Assembly: GCA_016929905.1 (NCBI GenBank)
Contig: JAFGHX010000414.1
Coordinates: forward strand, 22,031-86,030
Length of the DNA stretch: 64,000 nucleotides
Direction of reading: 5' to 3'
From: Kiritimatiellia bacterium
GTDB taxonomy: Bacteria > Verrucomicrobiota > Kiritimatiellia > JAFGHX01
Positions 29,327 to 37,121 of this stretch are shown one piece after another. The notes beneath the pieces were generated by a model. It did not search any database. It was not told the DNA's origin and saw only the letters and a list, made by a program, of their open reading frames with translations. The position numbers were made by a program, and so were the translations under genes. The number at the start of each line of letters is the position of its first letter. Within the stretch, counting starts at the first letter, position 1.

Positions 29327-30379
29327 ATGCCGGAGCAAGAGACGCTGCGAGGCGGAATGATCGGGGCCGGTGCATGGAGCGAAGTCCAGCTCAAGGGGTG
29401 GCGCGACGTGCAGGGCGCCCAAATCGTCGCGCTCTGTGACCGGCACCCGGACCGGCGGGAGCCGGTCCGCGCGAAATTCGGCATCGCGCAAGGCTTCGAC
29501 GATTTCGAAACGATGCTGGCACAGGCCAACCTGGATTTCGTGGATGTCTGTGTGCGGCCCTACTCCCACGCCGCGCTCACCCGGATGGCGGCGCAGGCGG
29601 GGCTCCCCGTCCTGTGCCAGAAGCCGTTCTGTCCCGACCTCCCGTCCGCATGCGAAACGGTCGCGTTCTGCAAGGAGCGCAACGTGCGGCTCATGATCAA
29701 CGAGAACTACCGCTGGCAGCCGTGGTACCGGAAGGTGAAGGAACTGCTCGACGCCGGGTCGATCGGCACGCCGTTCTTCGCCGCGCATCACTACCGGCAC
29801 CGTGCGGCGATGGGCAACTGGCAGCCGGGCCAGGCCTATATGCTGGAGATGCCGCGGCTGCTGACCTACGAGATGGGGCCGCATTATCTCGATCTCTTCA
29901 GGTTCCTGCTCGGCGACCCGGACTCCGTCTTCGCGCGGCACCACCACATCAGCCCGCGACTCAAAGGCGAAGACGTGCACGTCATCACATTGAACTACCC
30001 CGACAGAACCGGCATCATCGAAACAAGCTGGTCCTCCATGCCGATCCCCGGCCTGGACAGGCTGGAGAAGGCCGGCCGCGCGGCGCGCCTGATCATCGAC
30101 GGGACCGAAGGGAGCATCGCGCTCAGGCCGGACGGGGTGTGTCAACTCCTGCGCCCCGACGGGAAACGCGAGTGGGATGACCTGCATTTGCCGCAGAGCA
30201 GCCAGGCGGCTGCGCAACAGCATTTCGCCGACTGCCTCCGGACCGGCGCCGAGTTCGAGACGAGCGGTGAATACACGCTCTACAGCATGGCGCTGGTCTA
30301 TGCGTGTTACGTATCGGCGGAAGAGGGACGAGTTGTCGAAGCGGGAGAATTATTGGGGAGGGCTGCGGCAGCTGTGTGA
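29327..30379 (+). CDS. Gfo/Idh/MocA family oxidoreductase (second)
   Basis: GMIGAGAWSEVQLKGWRDV; LPVLCQKPFCPD; NENYRWQPWYRKVKELLD. Confidence 0.92.
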   Translation: MPEQETLRGGMIGAGAWSEVQLKGWRDVQGAQIVALCDRHPDRREPVRAKFGIAQGFDDFETMLAQANLDFVDVCVRPYSHAALTRMAAQAGLPVLCQKPFCPDLPSACETVAFCKERNVRLMINENYRWQPWYRKVKELLDAGSIGTPFFAAHHYRHRAAMGNWQPGQAYMLEMPRLLTYEMGPHYLDLFRFLLGDPDSVFARHHHISPRLKGEDVHVITLNYPDRTGIIETSWSSMPIPGLDRLEKAGRAARLIIDGTEGSIALRPDGVCQLLRPDGKREWDDLHLPQSSQAAAQQHFADCLRTGAEFETSGEYTLYSMALVYACYVSAEEGRVVEAGELLGRAAAAV

Positions 30380-30390
30380 GGAGACGAACC

Positions 30391-30477
30391 TCTTCGTCTT
30401 ACTCTTTGTCTTGCTCTTCGTCCTCTGATCCGCGGGAACACCTTAGACGAAGACTAGGACAAAGGGTAAGACGAAGA
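30391..30477. repeat. Long imperfect inverted repeat with 12-nt internal periodicity
   Basis: Arms 30391-30422 and 30446-30477; 28 of 32 positions match by hand alignment. Confidence 0.8.
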
Positions 30478-30518
30478 TTCAACTTCAGCGAACTCAGGAT
30501 ACCCAGGAGGAACAGACC

Positions 30519-31502
30519 ATGAGCAAACCGATCGCCCTGTTCAACATGAGACGCCCCTGGATGAAGGAGCAGGTACTGGTCGTGGCGCCGCCGGAGTTCG
30601 AAGTCAAATTCCTGGAAACGAACGACCGGGCAACCCGCGAATCGTTGCTGGGCGAGGCGGATTTCCTCATGACCACCACCTGCCCCGCCGCCTGGGTGCC
30701 GCTGCTTAAGCGCTGCAAACTGGTCCAACACCAGGGAGTCGGCCACGAAGGGGTCGATCTCGAGGCCCTGAGCGAAGCCGGGATCCCGTTCGCGCTGACG
30801 CCGGAAGGAACGGTGTTCGGCGTGGCGGAGCACACCGTCCTGTTCATGCTGGCGCTCAGCAAGCAACTCGTCCGCGTGCACGAGTACGTGCGCAGCGGCA
30901 AGTTCGACTGCTTCGAATGGAGACCCGGTTCCCATTTCCTGAACGGGCGCACCGTCGGCATCGTCGGGTTCGGCCGGATCGGCCGGCGCGTCGCGCACCT
31001 GGTCAAGGCATTCGGCGTGAATCTGCTCTATTCGGATGTCGTGCGCGCCGACGAAGCCCTTGAACGGGAGCTGAACGCCACGTTCGTGCCGCTCGAGACA
31101 CTGCTGGCCGAGGCGGACATCGTCTCGGTCCACACGCCGCTGACGGCCGAGACGGAAGGCATGTTCGGCGCCGGGCAATTCGCCCGGATGAAGCCCGGTG
31201 CGCTGTTCGTCATTACCGGGCGCGGCAAGACCTACGACATGGACGCGCTCTACGAATCGCTCAAGGCCGGCCACCTGGCGGGGGCGGGACTCGATGTCTT
31301 CAATCCCGAACCGCCGCCGCCCGACCACCCCATCCTGCAACTGCCGAACGTGATCGCCACGCCGCACATGGCGACCGGCACCGTAGAGGCACACCGGCAA
31401 AAGGCACGCGCCCAGTTCGAGAATTTCCAGAGAGTGCTGCGCGAGGAAGAGCCGTTCAACGTGGTGAACACGCCGAAAGCCGCCGCGCCGGCGGGAACAT
31501 GA
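30519..31502 (+). CDS. D-isomer-specific 2-hydroxyacid dehydrogenase
   Basis: GRTVGIVGFGRIGRRVAHLVKAFG NAD-binding motif. Confidence 0.95.
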   Translation: MSKPIALFNMRRPWMKEQVLVVAPPEFEVKFLETNDRATRESLLGEADFLMTTTCPAAWVPLLKRCKLVQHQGVGHEGVDLEALSEAGIPFALTPEGTVFGVAEHTVLFMLALSKQLVRVHEYVRSGKFDCFEWRPGSHFLNGRTVGIVGFGRIGRRVAHLVKAFGVNLLYSDVVRADEALERELNATFVPLETLLAEADIVSVHTPLTAETEGMFGAGQFARMKPGALFVITGRGKTYDMDALYESLKAGHLAGAGLDVFNPEPPPPDHPILQLPNVIATPHMATGTVEAHRQKARAQFENFQRVLREEEPFNVVNTPKAAAPAGT

Positions 31503-31515
31503 GGAGGGCGTGCCC

Positions 31516-33186
31516 ATGCAGGAACAGGCACAGGCTGTCTATGCGGATTCTCACTCCGCCGAACACGCGCGAACGAAGACCCAAAACGCGGCCACATGGG
31601 CGCGCTGGGAAGCCACGCTGACGAGTCCGACGCGTTATGCGAACCCTTACCGGGACGTCAGGCTGACGGTCCGTTTCGCAGGGCCGGACGGCCGGGAGAT
31701 CCGGGGCTGCGGGTTCTGGGACGGCGGAAATACGTTCCGGCTGCGCTGCATGTTCCCGGCGCCCGGCACGTGGGAATGGCGGACGACCTGCTCGGATACG
31801 TCCAATGCCGGGCTGCATGATCGCACCGGCCGGGTGAACGTTTCCGCCTATTCCGGAACGAACCCGCTCTACCGGCGCGGCTACCTGAGGATCAGCGGGG
31901 ACGCGCGACATCTCGTCTACGACGACGGAACGCCGTTCCTCTGGGTCGGGGACACGCCCTGGTCGGCCTTCGTGGCGGCCACCCAGCCGGAATGGGCGAG
32001 CTACGTGCAGGATCGAAAGGCCAAGAAGTTTACCGTCCTGCTGCTGGACTTCATCGGCATGGGCGTGGCCAAGACCGTGGGGCACAAGGACCGCAACGGG
32101 AACCTTCCGTTCGAGAACTCGGGCGACGCGCTGCAGTGGAATCCGCCCTTCTGGCGAGGGGTAGACGAAAAGGTGCAGTACGCCAACGAACAGGGGGTCG
32201 TCTGTGTTCTGGCCAACGTGAAGATGCCGGCTGCCGCCAGTCTCTTCCCTCTGGACGATGCGGCCGAAGTGCGGCGCTTCGCGCAAAGCCTTGCCGCACG
32301 GCTGATGGGGAATGTCGTGGTGTACTCCCCTACGGCCGACTACTGGTGGCTGCCGATGGATGACGTCTGCGGCGACGCCCTGCAGGAGGCGTCTTCGGTG
32401 CATCTGGTGACCGCCCATCCGGAGTTCAATCTGGTGCCCGCTCAGGTCTTTCACGGGAAACCCTACATCGATTTTGCCGGCCTGCAGACGGGCGGCGGGT
32501 GGACACACAACCCTCACAAGCGCGAGCCCAAGACGCCGTTCGACGCGCGGGTCGCGTGCCGCAACGCGATCGAGTGGCCGTCAATCCTGCGCGACATGTC
32601 GCCCCGCAAACCGGTCCTGAACCTCGAGGGTGTCTACGACACGAAAACACTGCAGCAAGAGGATCCCCAATACTTCAGCCTGCCGTTCCCGTCCCGAATG
32701 CCCCGTAGCGGCGCCTATCTCAGCTTCTTCTCCGGCGCCATGGGCCACATCTATGGGTGCTGGGGGGTATGGAACTGGGGGATCCCCCAGCGCTGGAACG
32801 GCGCGGACAATTGGAATCGCGAAGAAGGGATCGCCCAACCGTCCTCAACGCATATCCGGTACTTCGCCGAGTTCCTCGACGGGATCGAGTGGTGGCGGCT
32901 CGAGCCGCGCCCGGACCTCATCAGGAACCAGGCAACGGACTGGCTCGACAGGATGGCGCTCGCAAAGACGCCAGACGGCGATCTCGCTGTCGCCTACCTG
33001 CCGGACAATGAGAAGGTCGACATCGATATGACGGCCTTTCCCATGCCCATGCTCGGCCGGTGGTACAACCCCGCGAGCGGAGACTACACGGAGATCGGCC
33101 TGACGCCGAACAACGGCGTCAGGTCCTTTGTACGACCGGCGGCCGGCGATTGGGTTCTGTTGCTGACCGCGTCTCCGGGCAAATGA
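31516..33186 (+). CDS. DUF5060/DUF4038 apiosidase-like glycoside hydrolase
   Basis: N-terminal DUF5060-like jelly roll; YDDGTPFLWVGDTPWSAF; KPVLNLEGVYD. Confidence 0.82.
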   Translation: MQEQAQAVYADSHSAEHARTKTQNAATWARWEATLTSPTRYANPYRDVRLTVRFAGPDGREIRGCGFWDGGNTFRLRCMFPAPGTWEWRTTCSDTSNAGLHDRTGRVNVSAYSGTNPLYRRGYLRISGDARHLVYDDGTPFLWVGDTPWSAFVAATQPEWASYVQDRKAKKFTVLLLDFIGMGVAKTVGHKDRNGNLPFENSGDALQWNPPFWRGVDEKVQYANEQGVVCVLANVKMPAAASLFPLDDAAEVRRFAQSLAARLMGNVVVYSPTADYWWLPMDDVCGDALQEASSVHLVTAHPEFNLVPAQVFHGKPYIDFAGLQTGGGWTHNPHKREPKTPFDARVACRNAIEWPSILRDMSPRKPVLNLEGVYDTKTLQQEDPQYFSLPFPSRMPRSGAYLSFFSGAMGHIYGCWGVWNWGIPQRWNGADNWNREEGIAQPSSTHIRYFAEFLDGIEWWRLEPRPDLIRNQATDWLDRMALAKTPDGDLAVAYLPDNEKVDIDMTAFPMPMLGRWYNPASGDYTEIGLTPNNGVRSFVRPAAGDWVLLLTASPGK

Positions 33187-33210
33187 CGTTGGACAGCGAG
33201 AGGAGGGGCC

Positions 33211-34608
33211 ATGGGCCGGTTTCTGGGCATCTTCATCAACCCGGCCTTCGTCCAGTACGAGGGACTGGATCGGGTCTTCGACAACCTGCAATCCGCGGGC
33301 GCCACGGCGGTCGTCACGCACCCCGGCGTCGCCAGGCCCGCCGCGGACGGCAAGGGCGGCCGCTTTCCCCCGCTGCACACGGACGGGTACAACCGCGTCC
33401 TGGGCCGGGAGCTGTGGGGCAAGCGGGAACTCCATCTGCAGACATTCCGCGCGTTCGATCCGGACCCTGCGCTGTACGCCGACACGGCCTACGCGCCGAC
33501 CGCGCGGCCCGTCCCCGACGACATGGACCGAGAGGTGCCGGCCAGGATCATCGCCGAAGCCCACAAGCGCGGTATGCAGGCGCACGTTCAGATCAGTCCC
33601 TTCCAGCCGCCCGGTGTGAGACCGGAAGACCGCCCGATCTGCGTTGACGGCGCCCCGCCGCGCGGGCCGCTCGTCGCCAACGTCGCCTGCCTCAACAGTC
33701 CGCAGGCACACGCCTACGCGCTGGCCGCCGTGCGCGACCTGCTCGCGCACTACCCGGATGCGGACGGTCTGTTCATGGACTGGGTCGAATACGATGCTTA
33801 CGGGATCGAGGGGTGCTTCACGTGCTTCTGTCCCCACTGCGAAGCCGCAGCCAATGGGCAAGGGTTCGACTGGGCCCGGATCAAGGGGGACACGATGCGA
33901 CTCTGGGACTGGCTGCACGCCTTGACCCCGCGCGAGCTGGTGCGATCCCGCCGCGTCATGCGGAACCCCTCGGAACTCCTCGAACGGCTCACGGATGCGC
34001 CCGGCGTCGCAGAGTTCCTGCGGTTCAAGGCCGACACCGTCGTCGGGTTCTACCGGCAGGTCCGAGACATGTTGAACGGCAGCGGCAGGCCCAGACGCCA
34101 CATGTCCGCCCGCGGCTGGCCGCCGCCGTGGAACCGGTCAAGCGGAATGGACTATCGCCGGCTGGCCACGATCTGCGACGCGGTCACGCCGAAGCTGTTT
34201 ACGTTCGACTATTGTGCCCTGCCCCGCTGGTACGGGCAGACCCTGCTGGACTGGAACCCGGACTTGCCGCAAGCGGCGATCCTGGATGCGCTCGTCGAGT
34301 GGATGAACCTGCCGGACGACATCGAAAACCGGTCATTCGCCCACTACAACATCCCGGCACCCGGCGAACGGCACCCGGCGAAGCTCGAATCCTATCGCGC
34401 GCGCATCGAGGAGGTCGCCGCCCAGATCGAAGGCCGTGCAAGGTGCCTGCCTTTCGCGCACGCCTACCTGCCCGAACCGCAATGGGAAGAAATGCTCGCC
34501 CTGCTGCGCGACAGCCCGGCCGACGGGATCTGGGTGCAGATGTATGGGTATCTGAGCGATACGAAGCTCGATATTCTACGGCGCGTGTGGCGAACGGAAG
34601 CCGGTTGA
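33211..34608 (+). CDS. Putative TIM-barrel glycosidase-like protein
   Basis: GLFMDWVEYDAYGIEGCFTCFCPHCEAAA and HKRGMQAHVQISPF style barrel motifs. Confidence 0.65.
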   Translation: MGRFLGIFINPAFVQYEGLDRVFDNLQSAGATAVVTHPGVARPAADGKGGRFPPLHTDGYNRVLGRELWGKRELHLQTFRAFDPDPALYADTAYAPTARPVPDDMDREVPARIIAEAHKRGMQAHVQISPFQPPGVRPEDRPICVDGAPPRGPLVANVACLNSPQAHAYALAAVRDLLAHYPDADGLFMDWVEYDAYGIEGCFTCFCPHCEAAANGQGFDWARIKGDTMRLWDWLHALTPRELVRSRRVMRNPSELLERLTDAPGVAEFLRFKADTVVGFYRQVRDMLNGSGRPRRHMSARGWPPPWNRSSGMDYRRLATICDAVTPKLFTFDYCALPRWYGQTLLDWNPDLPQAAILDALVEWMNLPDDIENRSFAHYNIPAPGERHPAKLESYRARIEEVAAQIEGRARCLPFAHAYLPEPQWEEMLALLRDSPADGIWVQMYGYLSDTKLDILRRVWRTEAG

Positions 34609-35021
34609 AACCCACCGGATGCCGGGGATCGAAGCGGTCGAGGCCAATTGTCCAGATGTGCGTTGCCCGCCCGGCACGCAGAGGATTCCGCGCTCATGGC
34701 CCTCCCCCAGCCGATGCGCCCGCGCGCATTGACAGCCACGCTTTGCGGTTGACCAAGGGGATACGGCCCGATAGGATTTCCCGCGCCGGGGGAGACCCTC
34801 TGCCGTCCGGCAGAGACGCCGCGGCAGGTAGCCGCGGGTGAACGCGGTTTGGCGAGACCGTTGGCTCGGCTGCGCAGCATGGGTTTGCAGCAGAAAGGAA
34901 ATGCACGGTGGACGAGAAGCCAAAAGTGGGATGCGCTCGACCGACAGGCGGCCCGGTCGGCGAGCCGGTAGAGACATCACAGCAGAATGCGACACAACCC
35001 GCGAAAGAAGAGGCGCGCAAA

Positions 35022-35630
35022 ATGATCCAGGTTGGCAAGAAAGCTCCCGACTTCACCGCTCCCGCCTACCGCAAAGGCGAGTTCACGGCCATCAAGCTGT
35101 CCGACTTCCTCGGCAAATGGGTCGTTCTGTGCTGCTATCCCGGTGACTTCACATTCGTCTGAGCGACCGAAGTATCGGCGGTCGCCGATCAGTACCCGGA
35201 ATTCCAGAAGCTTGGCGTCGAAGTGCTCTCCATGAGCGTTGACAGCATCTTCGTGCACAAGATGTGGAACGACAACGAACTGTCCAAGATGGTCAATGGA
35301 GGCGTGCCGTTCCCCATGCTGTCCGACGCCGGCGGCAAGGTGGGCACGGTCTACGGCATCTACGACGCCGATGCCGGCGTCGAGACCCGCGGCCGGTTCA
35401 TCATCGACCCCGACGGCGTCGTCCAGGGCTACGAAGTGCTCACGCCGCCGGTCGGCCGCCACGTGGCGGAGACGCTGCGCCAAATCCAGGCATTCCAACT
35501 CGTGCGCGCCAGCAAAGGCGCCGAGGCTACGCCCTCGGGCTGGAAGCCGGGCAAGCCGACGCTCAAGCCCGGCCCCGACCTCGTCGGCAACGTTTGGAAA
35601 GTCTGGAAACCCGAGATGGGGAAGGACTGA
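35022..35630 (+). CDS. Selenocysteine-containing AhpC/Prx1-type peroxiredoxin (in-frame TGA at 35160-35162 read as Sec)
   Basis: ORFs ending 35162 and starting 35223 are in one frame and join as [21 protein letters not shown]...[45 protein letters not shown]...GWKPG. TGA sits exactly at the peroxidatic Cys codon (canonical DFTFVCPTE). Confidence 0.88.
35160..35189 (+). promoter_or_regulatory. Candidate bacterial SECIS element: UGA plus hairpin AUCGGC-GGUC-GCCGAU
   Basis: 6-bp perfect stem 35174-35179 / 35184-35189 with GGUC apical loop starting 18 nt after UGA, resembling the E. coli fdhF SECIS geometry. Confidence 0.75.
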
Positions 35631-35723
35631 CCCGTCCGGTCTTTCTCGACGCACATCGCTTCGCGCCGTCCGCTTGCCAGGCGGACCGGGGCTCCCGTAC
35701 GAATGGCCACAAAAAGGCAAAAC

Positions 35724-36299
35724 ATGCAAACGGCAGTTCTCATCGGCGATTCGATCCGAATGGGTTATCAGGACACGGTACGCGAACAGCTCAAGGGCCG
35801 CACCGAGGTCTGGGGTCCCGAGCAGAACGGGGGCAACAGCCGCAACGTCCTGGCGCATCTGGACGAGTGGGTCATCGCACGCGCGCCCGATATCGTGCAC
35901 GTCAACTGCGGCCTGCACGACCTGCGAAAGGAATTCGGCACGGACGAGGCCGCGGTGCCCCTCACGGAGTACACCGAGAACGTGAACCGCATCCTGACCC
36001 GCCTTCGCGCTGAGACCCATGCAAAGGTGCTCTGGGCGACGACCACCCCGGTCAACGAAGAATGGCATCATGCGCGGAAGTCGTTTGACCGCTACGAAAA
36101 GGACGTCTTGGCCTACAACGCGGCAGCGCAGCAGGCGGCCCGGGACGCGGGCGTCCCCGTCAACGATCTGTTCAGCCTGGTCCAACAGGCCGGACGCGAC
36201 GAACTCCTGGTGCCGGACGGCGTCCACTTCAAACCCGAAGGGTACGATCTCCTCGGAAAGACCGTGGCGGAATTCGTTACGCAGCATGGAGCAAGCTGA
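35724..36299 (+). CDS. SGNH/GDSL-like hydrolase
   Basis: TAVLIGDSIRMGY (block I GDS), VNCGLHDL (GxND-like block), VPDGVHFKPEGY (DxxH block). Confidence 0.88.
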   Translation: MQTAVLIGDSIRMGYQDTVREQLKGRTEVWGPEQNGGNSRNVLAHLDEWVIARAPDIVHVNCGLHDLRKEFGTDEAAVPLTEYTENVNRILTRLRAETHAKVLWATTTPVNEEWHHARKSFDRYEKDVLAYNAAAQQAARDAGVPVNDLFSLVQQAGRDELLVPDGVHFKPEGYDLLGKTVAEFVTQHGAS

Positions 36300-36460
36300 C
36301 ATCCGGCGATGTGAACAAACTCTGTCGACAGGGGTTGACGGGAATAACCGTCCCGGAACCACCCTCCCCCCAGAATAGGCGGGCATTCCGCCCGCAAATA
36401 TGTCATAAATCCCCCGCGGGCCGATCATAACCTGTAGAGACGGCCCATGAACCGTCAACC

Positions 36461-37120
36461 ATGAGTCCACTCCAAGAATCGGCTCGCGAGGACGCTCGCC
36501 CTCCATGGGCGCCAGACGGAGTGCCGACGGAGGGCGCGGTTCCACCCGCACCGTTTCTTGAGACGGACATTGACCATGGGGCCCAGGGTCTCGTGCACAG
36601 CCTTGAGATATACGAAATCCTCGTCAGCGAGCATGAAAAGATGCTGCAGGCCTACGTGCTGGGCATCGTGAAAGACCCCGTGCTCGCCGAGGAGATCGTC
36701 CAGGAAACCTTCGTGCGAGCTTACGAGAAGCTGCCCTCACTGCGGAAGAAGGCGGCGTTCGGGAGCTGGGTTCGAACGATCGCCCGGAATCTGGCGTATG
36801 CGGAGTTCGCGCGGCGCGGGCGGGAACTGACGACCGATCCCGAGATCATGGAGGGCATGGAAGACGTTTTTGGCGAGTTGGATCAGCCGGAACTCGGCGA
36901 TGTGTGGGAGGACCGCGTGCAGGCCGCCCGGCACTGCTTTGAGGATTTGCCCGACAAGCTGCGCGACTGCTGTCGGCTGTTCTATTTTGAGGACCGGTCC
37001 ACGAGAGAGTGCGCCGACACGCTCCAGACCAGCCTGGCCGCGGTGCTCAAGCGGCTGGAACGCGCGCGAACGGCTATCGCCCGGTGTATCGAGAAACGCC
37101 TGAAGCTGGAGGCCGTGTAG
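36461..37120 (+). CDS. ECF sigma factor
   Basis: KDPVLAEEIVQETFVRAYEKLPSLRKKAAFGSWVRTIARN; sigma-4 region YFEDRSTRECADTLQTSLAAVLKRLERART. N-terminus uncertain. Confidence 0.92.
   Translation: MSPLQESAREDARPPWAPDGVPTEGAVPPAPFLETDIDHGAQGLVHSLEIYEILVSEHEKMLQAYVLGIVKDPVLAEEIVQETFVRAYEKLPSLRKKAAFGSWVRTIARNLAYAEFARRGRELTTDPEIMEGMEDVFGELDQPELGDVWEDRVQAARHCFEDLPDKLRDCCRLFYFEDRSTRECADTLQTSLAAVLKRLERARTAIARCIEKRLKLEAV
36480..36505 (+). repeat. Dispersed repeat CGGCTCGCGAGGACGCTCGCCCTCCA, copy 1
   Basis: Related copies at 47769-47828 (with insertion) and near 47878-47903 (minus). Confidence 0.8.
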
Positions 37121-37121
37121 A

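Noticed and set aside
35160-35162. TGA in the peroxiredoxin as a simple nonsense mutation/pseudogene
   Set aside because: Not excluded by sequence alone, but position exactly on the peroxidatic Cys codon, intact downstream frame and SECIS-like hairpin make selenocysteine the better explanation.
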